A stretch of DNA of 64,000 nt, taken from contig JAQMRL010000016.1 in assembly GCA_035578175.1 (NCBI GenBank), positions 1,117,501-1,181,500 of the forward strand, written 5' to 3'. The notes beneath the pieces are model-generated. The model saw only the letters and a program-made list of their open reading frames with translations, had not been told where the DNA came from and ran no database searches. The position numbers and the translations under genes were made by a program. The stretch comes from Catonia carolina (Eukaryota; Arthropoda; Insecta; Hemiptera; Achilidae). Numbering within the stretch: the first letter of the stretch is position 1; each line of letters begins with the position of its first letter. Shown here in pieces: positions 54,485 to 64,000 of this stretch.

Positions 54485-54862
54485 CTATTTATATAATAAT
54501 TTCACCAACCTTCTTTTTTAACTGCCTCAGCTTTATTTTTATTCTTACCTACACGTGTTTCGGTGGATCCACCATCATCAGAGTAAAAATAGAAAAATTG
54601 AAACTAAAAAGATTTTATCTCACTTATTTAAAATTTACGGAAGATGATGATACATCTTCAGTCATTTGTATAAAATGTTATACACATGACTGAAGATGTA
54701 TAATCATTTTCTGTAAATTTTAAATAAGTGCTGTAAATTTATTTTGTTTCAATTTTTGATTTGCTCTGATGTTGGTGGATCCACCGAAACACGTGTAAGT
54801 AAGAATAAAAATAAAGGTGACGCAGTTTAAAAAGAAGGTTGGTGAAATTATTATATTAATAG
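54485..54862. mobile_element. Large hairpin foldback element (MITE-like)
   Basis: Arms of about 180 bp are nearly perfectly complementary: AATAATTTCACCAACCTTC pairs with GAAGGTTGGTGAAATTATT, ACACGTGTTTCGGTGGATCC pairs with GGATCCACCGAAACACGTGT, and CATCTTCAGTCAT pairs near the tip, with a tip of a few bases around 54672. There is no coding capacity. The frame at 54481-54693 is part of the palindrome. Confidence 0.85.
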
Positions 54863-55355
54863 AAATAATTTCAAACTGCAGGATGCATTATAAAGATTTA
54901 TTTCTGTGTGTGAATGAAACATCTCAAGAAAGGAACTTTGTACAAAATTGAAACTTAAAATTTAAGTTAGGTACTACTAGAGGAACCAACACGAACATTA
55001 TCATCTAAGTTGGTCAACCAGAAGTAGTAGTTTCTTCATGTAATTTTCACTTTTTTTGTGACAATCGCTGCCCGCTGTGACAGACCGTTTTTTGTGTACC
55101 CAAATCTTAAGCCATTGAATAATGCACAAGATTATACACCCAACAACAGTGACTCACTTGTCCATTACAAAGATGGATGGAATACTGAAGAGAGAGAGTG
55201 AAGAAGAAGTTTTATGTGGTGTTTACTGTTTGCAGATGATCTTATGCGCAAAGATAAGAGTGTGAATCTAGTTTGGGGTCAAGAAGTTCCTAAAAATTAT
55301 GTGAAATCCATAATATGCATTATTCTGTATCAGTACTGACTTTGCAGTGTGATTT
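54863..55355. other. R1 fragment and unassigned DNA
   Basis: 54905-55060 is an R1 fragment (AAACTTAAAATTTAAGTTAGG, CAACCAGAAGTAGTAG). 55070-55350 shows no recognised feature apart from a possible GAGAGAGAG patch near 55190. Confidence 0.5.
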
Positions 55356-57577
55356 GTTTTTTCTTTGCGTCCCGGAGACTCCAGGAGGAGTATAAGACAT
55401 GTCAGTTATAACATCTGAAATACATATAAGAATCACACAATGTATCACTACTATCAAGAAAGAAATTCTTGGACGCTATAAAAAGTTTCACCGATCAAGT
55501 AATTTTTCAGATTCTTATTATAAAGGAATGCAAATTATGGACAACATTTTAAAAATTGAAGTAATTTATTCATGAATTTTCTCCCTGTATAAGTAGTTTT
55601 CTTTTCAAACAATTTTCTGGAGTGATTAGCCATATAATAATCATTTCTATTTCTCATGTTATGATTGTGAACATTGAAATTCTGCATAAATATATTTTGC
55701 CTAACATACATAATCACCTCAAAAATGTAAATAGAGGGAACTGTAAGCAATTTAAGCTCCTTAAGTAGTGACCTGCATGAGGTTAGCTGATTAGCTCCCA
55801 CCATACATCTAATAGCTTTCTTTTGAATTTTTAAAACCATATTCATATTACCCATGCTAAAATTACCCCATACTCAGATACCATAACAGATATGAGACAG
55901 AATGAGGCCATGATAAGCTTCCATTAGTAATTTTTTATCATTTAATCTGGCAATTTGTTTTAAGTGCTAAACCCCAGATGATATTTTACTACAAACTTGA
56001 TTGGTATAGAAGTCCCAAGACAAAAATCTATCCAGACATACTCCTAGGAACTTCACTGTTTCTACATGCTCTAAACGATTATGAATAAATACATCCACTT
56101 CTCTACTTTCTTTAACGCTATGTTTATTATTGAACTGCTAGCACTGACACTTTTCCCCATTAACGGTTAATAACATTTGATTCAAGAACTGTACTACGGA
56201 CTCTATGTTAACATGTGTATTTACTTAAAGGCACTACCAGTAAACCATTACTGATAACTGAAGTATCATCAGCAAACAACAAAGCTCTGCCATTAGGTAT
56301 GACTTCTGGTAGTCTATCAATGTACAATAGAATCAGAATTGTACCTAAAACTAACCCTTGTGGAACGCCTGCTTGGACTTCAAGCTTTCCAGATACAACC
56401 TTTGTAAGTTTCCCTCTAAGAACCCTAGTTAACTCCACACACTGTAATCTATTAATAAGGTAAGATTGAAACCATTTCAATTCTACATCCTTAACGCCTA
56501 ATGACTCTAATGTTTTCAATAAAATTTCATGATCAACACAATCGAAAGCTTTACTCAGATCCATAAACACTGCTAATGCTTACTCCCCAGCATCCAATAT
56601 ATCAACTACTTGCTCCACAAGTGAAACAATTGCAGTTTTAGTTGATCTAACTTTCTGGAAACCATGAAACTGATTAACCTAATAAATACTACCTTTTCAA
56701 AAATATTACTAATTGTGTTTAAAATACATATGGGCCTATAATTTTCAACTAACTGGCTATCTCCATTCTTAAATATAGGCAATATTTTAGTCTCCTTCAG
56801 TTTGTTTGGAAATATACCTGCTTCGAGTGAGAAGTTAATTAAATGAAGGAGAGGAGTAACTAAAATATGTTTACATTCTTTAACAATTAGGCTATACGAG
56901 AAATCCCACCCAACCCACATGTTTTCTTACTTTTCAAACTATCATTAACTGATTCTATTTCCTCACTTGAAACTAGGCTAAATAGGAATCGATGTACTAC
57001 CTTGTTACCTTTCGGAAAATAACATCCCACTGTTTCCATAATCTGTTGTTTAAGTTTTAAAGCTACTTGCTGATAATATTTGTTAAAATAATTACATATT
57101 TCTACACCGTTCTCAATAAGTTCATTATTTTTGTTAACAATATTTGGTATGTCAGTATAACTTTAGTTGCTAACTACACCTCGAATCTTATTTATTATTT
57201 CCCATACTGCTGAGTTTAAAGTTGATGATTTATGCAGGACTTCAGCAGTTGTTTTGCATTTAGCTCTCTGGACTTCTCTGACATAATGTTTTTTAATAGT
57301 TTTGTACCATTGTTCGTTAAAGGTAGTCCTACGTGATAGATAATCTAAGTATACATTTCTAACTTCAAAACACATTTTCAAAATTTCCCATGGGACTCGC
57401 TCATCTGTTTCACTGACAATATTTTTTACATCTTTCTTTTTAATTGGACTACTATTATTATAATGAAATTTTAATGTTTCAATAAAATTATGATAATATC
57501 TGATTAATGTCGAACGAATTGAAAACAGTCTTCCAATCCTCTTTGGATAAACTGTGTAACAAACAATTAATATTTCC
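55356..57577 (-). mobile_element. LINE L1a copy D, longest copy, 5'-truncated
   Basis: About 2.2 kb on the minus strand. The 3' end is at TTTTTTCTTTGCGTCCCGG and the coding remnants extend to about 57400, further upstream than in copies A-C. It ends near 57577, where an S2 segment begins (TTGGTTGAAGC). Confidence 0.82.
55535..57381 (-). pseudogene. Reverse transcriptase of L1a copy D, multiply broken
   Basis: Minus-strand pieces in order: 57381-57163 (linker before the RT, QRAKCKTTAEVLHKSSTLNS), 56920-56606 (ENYRPICILNTISNIFEKV), 56570-56208 (MDLSKAFDCVDHEILLKTLE, VQAGVPQGLVLGTIL and an intact LLFADDTSVIS palm motif) and 55855-55535 (FKIQKK-like LKIQKKAIRCM). Frameshifts and stops separate them. 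This is the only L1a copy here with an unaltered FADD. Confidence 0.82.
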
Positions 57578-59205
57578 TTGGTTGAAGCTTGTAGTTATTT
57601 CCCGTGATTGCTGTAATTGTTCGTTCTATATAATTTAATTCTTTTCTAGTATCTATTTTATAATTTTAACCGATGCAAATAAAGGTTTTAAAAACGTATC
57701 AACACCGTATAGTTCCCTGCCTAGCGGCAGTTTTTTCATTTACAAAATGGACTCTTCTTTTAAGGAGGGAAAGAAGTGATCGTGTGTTAGTAAATAAACT
57801 AGGAGAAAACAATTTAGTACTAATAAACAGTAATAGGTTCTTATAGAAAATTGGATAGTGGATTCAAGAATCTGCAGTCGACCAAACTAACTGATTGGTA
57901 AATTATGTTTTTGTTTTATTCACTAGATGACGTGTTTGAAATCTTTTCAGGTTATGTGTGAGAATCAAAACTTAGTATGAACATCGTTAAATAAAAAGTT
58001 TATTAGAGAATGTGTATTCGCTTATACTAATAAAAAGTACTGGGCACTGCAGATTTAATTAGAGACGGTTTATTGTTCAGTTGTGAAAATTATTCGGTCA
58101 GTGTTTACAAGATCCAAACTAGTTTCATGTTTAATTGGGTCATGCCCTGTAACGTGGTCCAGAAATGCTGAATCTAGTTACTTAATTATTTTAAAAATTG
58201 GTGATCGTTTAATGAACGATTCTGCATATTATATTGACTTTTGCTTTAACCGACTTTTTTGGACAAGGTCAGACGGTTTTTAAAACTTTGTAGCTTCAAG
58301 GAAACATGATAGTACACGAGGTTCTATTAATCTTAATGGTAACCATCTTAATTAATATTTAATCGTTACAAGAAAAACCGACTTATTTATTTGTACCGAA
58401 GATTAAGTTGTAAGGTGTAAAACATAACCTCAAACTTCGGAATCAAAATGTTTCTAAAGTCTGTTTTTTAAAAAAGTTCAGAGGTATAAAATACCCATTG
58501 TTTAACAAGCAAATTCTTGCCTTCCCAAATAATATTTTGAAACATGCCCGTGACTTAATTGAGCAATTTGTTGAAAGTAAATGTGTCATAGTTTGTAAAG
58601 AAAGGAAGCCAGAATAAATTAGATGTAATAAACTTATGCCCAAGTGGTTCATGTAAAGAAATCTATTAGGCATTTTCTGTAGCATTTTCTTGTGCTGTTG
58701 CTGATTACAGGTGAAAATGATTGGCTAGAAGTAACCATTGATATGAAAATATGTCCACATTGGTACATGCATGTATCTGTATGGTGAATGTACATTGTAT
58801 TTCAGTTGGACCTAATGTTATTGTTTTCTTGTGCGCAGGCAGCCTTGAAGTACACCACAACATAAATTACTTGAGATACCATCCTGTGCTGGGACTGAAT
58901 CTTAAATATCATTGGAAAAGGAAGTCTCATTGACAATTCAGTATCCAAGAAAACCAATTAATTAAGTGAATTTTCATTAAAGGTATGTTATTTTTATTTC
59001 ATTAAAATTGAAATTTTGTGAAATTCATTGTAATTATTTCAGTTTTGATTTTTTCTTGTAAAGAGGAAAATTTAAAATGGAATTTATGCATACAGAATTA
59101 ATAGTATATGTGACTGCCCATGGGAAAAGGGACCCAATTCAAAAGTAAGGTTATGAGTGATTCTTACAGACAATTAAACGCTAAAACAGTTATATTTAAG
59201 ATTGC
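57578..59205 (+). repeat. S2 segment, copy 4
   Basis: It has the S2 order TCAACACCGTATAGTTCCCT, ATCTGCAGTCGACCAAAC, TGATTGGTAAATTATG and CTTTTCAGGTTATGTGTG, then the conserved island at 58645-58980. A 6-bp insertion (CATGTATCTGTATGG) distinguishes this island copy. Confidence 0.6.
58839..58933 (+). other. Candidate terminal exon in conserved island (S2 copy 4)
   Basis: It follows TTGTTTTCTTGTGCGCAG, with the open frame GSLEVHHNINYLRYHPVLGL then NLKYHWKRKSH and a stop at 58931-58933. The frame is also open upstream through the pyrimidine tract, so an unspliced reading exists; neither is proven. Confidence 0.3.
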
Positions 59206-60534
59206 GGCTTAAATATGCATTTTAGAGCAAAATTGTATGTATTACAAATTGTAGAGAATTTAAAAATCTGCAACTTTTATTTAATGCTTAGGTTAGCAGT
59301 AATTAGCGTTTTTCTGTTTTTTTCTCACAAAAATATGTGAAAAAATCGATTTTGTTAAGATTACAGCCATAGCATGCATTTTACGACAAAAGTGTATATT
59401 ATAATCTAATTTATAAGAAAATTAAAAGCTCTACAACTTTTATTAAGAGCATTTATCTCTACAGAGCCTAGTTTGGCATGAAAGAGTGCTTTTCCATTTT
59501 TTTTTAACCGAACTAAGGTTGATTTTCATTTTGTGTCTCTCATTCATGATTAAAATTAGGTTTTGTTTATTGAGGTTAGTTTTTTGTTTATTTCTAATGT
59601 TTTATTACTAATGTTAGGTTTATTGTTAATTTTTTGCATTTGCAAGAGACAGTTGTGTGAGTGTTTTACACCAGATTTTTTCATTGTTATTTATAAAAAA
59701 AGTTAAAAAACAATAATTTTTGGGGAATTTCAATGAAAGTGGGTTAATATTTGATGAGTGATGATATTGTTCAATTGGTGTTTACTCTCTTTGTCTCTAT
59801 CAGATGTCATCTCTAACTGATGTAACATTGTGTGCTGAATCATGTGATGTCTTCAAATAATTCATATCTCAAATTGTTAACATCCTGGAGCAGATTTTTT
59901 TCAGGTCATGTCAAATGTAAAAATTCACAAACGGACAAAGAATTGAAAAATTTTATTGTTATTTAACATACAACAAGATAATACGTTACAATTTTGTTTT
60001 CTATTTTAACAAATTGCTTTTGTATTTGAATTATACTAAGAAAACTAAACTAAAAAAATCTGTTGTGAAACACTCACACAACTTTCTCTTGTCAATGCAA
60101 ATAATTAACAATATAACCTAACATTAGAAATAAACAAAAAACTAACCCCAATAAACGTATCCTAATTTTTATCATGAGTGACAGACAGAAAATGAAAATC
60201 AACTTCAGTTTGGCTTAAAAATACAAATAATCACTCTTTCACACTAAACTAGTCTCTGTACAGAAAAATTCTCTCAATAAAAGTTATAGGGCTTTTAATT
60301 TTCTATAAATTTGATTATATACACTTTAGTTGTAAAATGCATACCAAGGCTAAATCTTAAAAAAGTCGATTTTGCACACGTTTTCTTGAAAGAAAAACAG
60401 AAAATTTCTAATTACCACTAAAGTAAGCATTATACAAAAAAATGTTTGAAATAAAAGTTGTGTAAGATTTTAAATTTTCTAAAAATTTTATTAAATGCAG
60501 TTTTGTGTTAAAATGCATATTAACTGCATATTAA
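59206..60534. repeat. R1 foldback with ~360-bp core (copy 3), longest arms
   Basis: The left arm (59206 to about 59686) includes both internal modules and ends TTTACACCAGATTTTTTC. The core (59690-60052) matches 17215-17606 and 36740-37130. The right arm begins AAAAAATCTGTTGTGAAACAC and runs to TTAA at 60531-60534, where a piggyBac-like element is inserted. Confidence 0.78.
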
Positions 60535-60659
60535 TAGGGCAGTACTACGAGGGAAAATACATATGTTGTGAAATGTTTAATTTTGCCGTACAGGGACTTG
60601 AATAATTTATTTCTAGAGCCAGAACAGTAAGATATTTCTTTATTGTGATGTTAAGCCCT

Positions 60660-60675
60660 GGTAAGTATACTTACC
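60660..60675. repeat. Perfect 16-bp palindrome GGTAAGTATACTTACC
   Basis: One of five identical copies in the last 3.4 kb (others at 61790, 63141, 63199, 63536). Each half reads as a consensus 5' splice site, on both strands. Likely a subterminal binding site of the TTAA element. Confidence 0.9.
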
Positions 60676-61334
60676 GAGGAACGTTTATTGAATAATTTAG
60701 TAATGAATTAAATCCATTATTTTCTTTTATCCATTTCGGATTTGTTGTTCTTTCCTATTAAAAGTTGATTACTTGGTAGCAAGTCTGGTGTTTTCTGCTC
60801 TAAGTATGTACCCTAAGAATGAAATTCTATTTTTCTTGTAGAACTTATAGTATTACATAACAAAATAATGTACAGAGTAACTTATTCTAACTTTATAATA
60901 ACCCTTTCAATCCTAAATTTTTTAAATTTACACAAACAAATATGTGTACATTATTTCAGACACTTTACTGACATTTAAGTGAAATAAAATCACGTTTAGA
61001 CCTTCAGCTTTTTTTTGATGGCGTGACAAAAAAGTGTGACACATAATATGTCACATTGGGCTTGATGGTATCAAAGTTCCCAACAATATGAATAAATAAA
61101 AATCATGTGCAGGCTTCCTAAACAAAATTCTCTTGCTTAGATTTGTAGCAAAGCATTATTTAAGATTTAAAAAAGGTTACAATTCAAAAATATTGGTAAA
61201 ATGGACAAAATCAGTATTTACAGCCTAAAAAATATACTTGTATGTACATTCAACATACTCGAAGAAATGCTACTTTATTTTAGTAAATGAACACGAATAT
61301 TTAAGACTAAAACTAACTTTAAAAAGAAACTAAT

Positions 61335-61470
61335 GGTCATATCCGTGGCGTAGTGGTCAGCATCTTACACTGCAAAGCGGAGGTCTCAGGTTCGATTCCT
61401 GGCTAGGGTACAGAAAATGATTACACTTTACATCTAGCGCTCTTTAATCAAAAGTAGTCGCTAACAATTA
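61335..61470 (+). mobile_element. tRNA-derived SINE, Cys-like head (copy 2)
   Basis: A-box TGGCGTAGTGG, an anticodon-like CTGCAAAG and B-box GGTTCGATTCC have tRNA-like spacing. The body motif GTAGTCGCTAACAA is also in the copy at 21645. The acceptor arms pair poorly, so I prefer SINE to tRNA gene. Confidence 0.55.
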
Positions 61471-61789
61471 AAGTTTTTATGTCTGTTATTTCACTCCAAT
61501 GTGACTTCTATGCCTCACTGGGTAAGAAAGGGTTAACATGAATTCTTGCTTTCCCTTTACAAACTAGAATTTTCTAAGCACTATACAAAAGTAACAAGAA
61601 AACAAAGCAGTAGCGTACGCTGTTATGAATCCTTACCACATTCGTGTAACTCACAAAGCAAATGGTCGCTGCACGCTAATATCAAAATGTGGATAGTCTA
61701 CCTACCAGAGAACATCTATAACGCCATAAAATGCCAATAACGTTCAACTGCACAGCTTATTCTTGAATAAAATCGACCTTATTGCCAGT

Positions 61790-61805
61790 GGTAAGTATAC
61801 TTACC
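61790..61805. repeat. Perfect 16-bp palindrome near the right end of the TTAA element
   Basis: GGTAAGTATACTTACC, 18 bp inside the right end. It is preceded by ATTGCCAGT, as at 63536. Confidence 0.9.
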
Positions 61806-61822
61806 AAAGTCCTATAAAAGGG

Positions 61823-62262
61823 TTAAAGCCGCAATTTAAAAAAAAACAATTTTTTTACGTAAAAACAGCCTCACCAAGAATTTCAGCAAACATGGCGCCT
61901 ACCCTAACTTGTAGAGCATTAATAATTTAGTAAACCAGGCGATTTAAAAAAAAGTAGTAGTACCAGTTTTTGAGAAAATTGCAAAAAAGTTTAAAATTAC
62001 ACGAATAAACTACTACTTCCGGTTGACCGATTTTGATGAAAATGTTCCTTTCGGTCCGGTAGTGGTATGTAACTTAAGTTTCAAGTTTGTACGATATTCC
62101 GTTCTTCAGATATTCTGTTCACACACACACACACAGACCAATCTCTAAAAACATGTTTTTTTGTTCAGGGGTCTGAAAACGTGTAGATCCGGTGAAAACT
62201 CGATTTAAAAAAATTGACATCAAAACAATACTTTCCTTCGTATATATTCATATAGGCTAGAG
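61823..62262 (+). repeat. R1-family repeat, closing half (plus orientation)
   Basis: It resumes after the TTAA element with AAAGCCGCAATTT, then ACATGGCGCCTACCC, ACTACTTCCGGTTGACC, a short CA run and TATATTCATATAGGCTAG. Confidence 0.75.
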
Positions 62263-62999
62263 AATTTAATTGGTTGGGGTATTTTAAAGGATTTGTGCGC
62301 GCTCAGAAGCGCGGAGGTACCTGTGAGAGTGTGCATTTTGTATGTCCGAATCACCATCATTTTGTATTTAATTTATTAATTTTTAGAACGGCCCACAACA
62401 GACAGTGGAGTGTCAAATTATTTACACTCAATCTGTTCATTGCTGGGCTAAAATAAATAATTCTGTTTCTTATCACATGGTGAGCCAATTAAATGACTGA
62501 ATCATTTAAGAACAGAAGAGGTAGAGGTGTACTGTGACACTAACCACAGTTATCTCCTCTGAAAGTAATGAATTTCATTATACAGTTGGACCCTGTGGTG
62601 AATGAAGTGAAAGTGTCATTAGCAGAGTGGAAAATAAGTGCTTTTCAGAGGGCATGGCATGCTGATAAGTGTACTTTTCCACTCAGTGAGGAAGGCATTT
62701 GTAAACCACCTCACTCCTCGATTTACTTAGTAAAACCTCTACACGTTCAAACCAGCCTACAGGCTGATGACCTAAACAACAATTTTTAGAAGCAGCCACA
62801 TTGTGAAGTTTTTTATTTATTTTTTTTTAAAGAAAATGAAAGGAAAAGAATATTTTTAACAATTTTGTTACAGCATAGTTAGTTATGTTTAATGCGCATG
62901 TAAGATATTTGTATTTTCATTTTGTAATTGGCGAATGCGTTTTAAGTTATCAGCTAATCCCTTTATTTACTTGCTTTGTTTATTTACTGGTGCATTTAA
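62263..62999. other. Noncoding stretch with one unassigned small ORF
   Basis: An ATG-started 73-codon frame (62568-62789, MNFIIQLDPVVNEVKVSLAE onward) has mixed residues but no recognised domain and no second copy in the window. The rest shows nothing. Confidence 0.4.
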
Positions 63000-63553
63000 C
63001 CCTTTATAGGGCAGTACTAAGGGGGGGGGAAATATAGGGCTACTTGTTGTAAAACGTTAAATTTTGTTTTATAGGGACTCGAATAATGTATTTCTAGTGC
63101 CAGAACAGTAAGATTTTAATTTTTTTTTATGTTAAGCCCTGGTAAGTATACTTACCAAGGAACGTTTATTGAAATGGGAATCACAAATAATGTTTAGTGG
63201 TAAGTATACTTACCAAAACAACTTTTAGTCATATATATATAACAGAAAAATGTGTAGAAAAGCATATCTCAACTTTATATTAGCATAAATGCTTGCTTTC
63301 CCGAAAAATCTGGAATTTTCTAAGCACTGTAAAAAAGTAACAACAAAACAAGACGGTTGCGTACGCTGGTATGAATCCTTACCACATTCGTGTAACTCAT
63401 GAAGCAAATGGTCGCTGCACACTGATTTCAAAATATGTATTGCCTACTTACCAGAGAACATCTATAAAACCATAAAATGGCAATAGAGTTCAACTGCATA
63501 GCTTATTTAAAAAAAATATCGACCGTATTGCCAGTGGTAAGTATACTTACCAA
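63000..63553. mobile_element. piggyBac-like TTAA element (copy 2), shortened
   Basis: TTAA (62996-62999) precedes CCCTTTATAGGGCAGTACT. The sequence matches 60535-60690 and then 61540-61805 of copy 1, with the middle missing, and ends beyond the palindrome at 63536. Three palindromes lie inside (63141, 63199, 63536). The right TTAA is not evident; the homology stops at about 63553. Confidence 0.6.
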
Positions 63554-64000
63554 ACACCTATTGTTCGATGCGGTAATCAAATTGTAGTATGATTCCTACA
63601 TCTGCTAAATTCGTTAAGGTGGTTGAATCTGGTACAACCATGAAACAAAGGACGCGATGTGGCTTCGACGCGCACATTAGGCGTAACGCTTGGCTCGTTA
63701 AGGAATAGGGAAGTTTGGATGTTAGATAGGAACATATACAGGGGATAGAACTGCAATTAATGATGATTTTACCAGTACTTACTTGATTTTGAGTGCGTAG
63801 ATTTCCCAGGATGCTTCGATTCGTTGACGCCGTTGTAGGAAAACACTAAAATGTTCGATTAGATCTGTACAGATTTCACACAATAAACAAAGGCACGTTA
63901 AAATAAACATGAAGCACTGCTAACACTTGAGTAATTGCAGTTAGGATAACGGTTTACAGGTTCGAGACACGAGGTAACACACATTACACAAAGTCCGGTA
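63554..64000. other. Right edge of the window, nothing recognised
   Basis: It is less repetitive and slightly richer in G/C (GACGCGATGTGGCTTCGACG). There is no ORF of note and no match to the repeat families of the window. It may be single-copy host DNA. Confidence 0.5.

Larger units (their letters stand above)
60535..61822. mobile_element. piggyBac-like TTAA element (copy 1), non-coding
   Basis: It is flanked by TTAA (60531-60534 and 61823-61826) inside an R1 repeat that continues in register on both sides (ATGCATATTAA / TTAAAGCCGCAA). The right end CCTATAAAAGGG mirrors the left end CCCTTTATAGGG of copy 2 at 63000; this copy's own left end has lost a few bases. Perfect palindromes GGTAAGTATACTTACC lie near both ends (60660, 61790). 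A SINE-like tRNA head is inside. No transposase gene is visible. Confidence 0.65.

Noticed and set aside
61335..61411. Functional tRNA-Cys gene
   Set aside because: The anticodon region looks like GCA and the boxes are present, but acceptor and other stems mismatch and a SINE body shared with 21645 follows.
1..64000. CRISPR arrays, operons or bacterial elements
   Set aside because: No spaced direct repeats of that kind. Base composition, splice-like signals, C2H2 genes and TE families are those of an animal genome.

Overview
The window looks like a piece of an AT-rich insect (arthropod) nuclear genome. It has no bacterial-style gene organisation. The coding sequences I can recognise are three C2H2 zinc-finger genes and many transposon genes in different states of decay: a Mutator-like transposase, mariner, two Tc1/mariner-superfamily elements, piggyBac-type elements, two families of non-LTR retrotransposon and tRNA-derived SINEs. 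Species assignment is not possible from the sequence alone.

Layout. 1-2290: Mutator-like transposase gene, frameshifted near its start. 2291-11390: repeat-rich flank, a dead mariner, zinc-finger gene 1 (5249-6523), and a conserved noncoding block with a CpG-rich TATA promoter-like segment and a long-TIR foldback element. 11390-19400: LINE remnant, two copies of a segment called S2 here, and a piggyBac-derived element. 19400-22800: R1 repeats and a largely featureless stretch. 22800-29700: second copy of the zinc-finger block (gene 2, 23050-24240). 29770-31107: decayed Tc1/mariner-like element. 32100-38400: another LINE remnant and S2, a SINE and R1 repeats. 40800-54240: third block, with zinc-finger gene 3 (43480-44838), a LINE remnant, an apparently intact transposase gene (48195-49289) and a second type of LINE (50016-52019). 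54240-64000: SINE, foldback element, LINE remnant, fourth S2 region, and piggyBac-like TTAA elements carrying an unusual perfect 16-bp palindrome.

Two features organise the window. First, a segment around a zinc-finger gene has been copied at least three times, with later TE insertions and deletions making the copies mosaic. Second, one repeat family (R1 here, about 0.9-1.0 kb, inverted ends ACTTTCTCTTGCC/GGCAAGAGAAAGT) fills much of the noncoding DNA, often as large inverted pairs.

The three zinc-finger proteins share an unclassified Cys-rich N-terminal region and have 9, 8 and 10 C-terminal fingers. Most fingers are nearly identical outside the base-contacting helix positions -1, 3 and 6. 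That is the pattern expected of a young, fast-changing DNA-recognition family. Whether its targets are the surrounding transposons is inference only. Distances, identities and family names are read by eye; no search was run.
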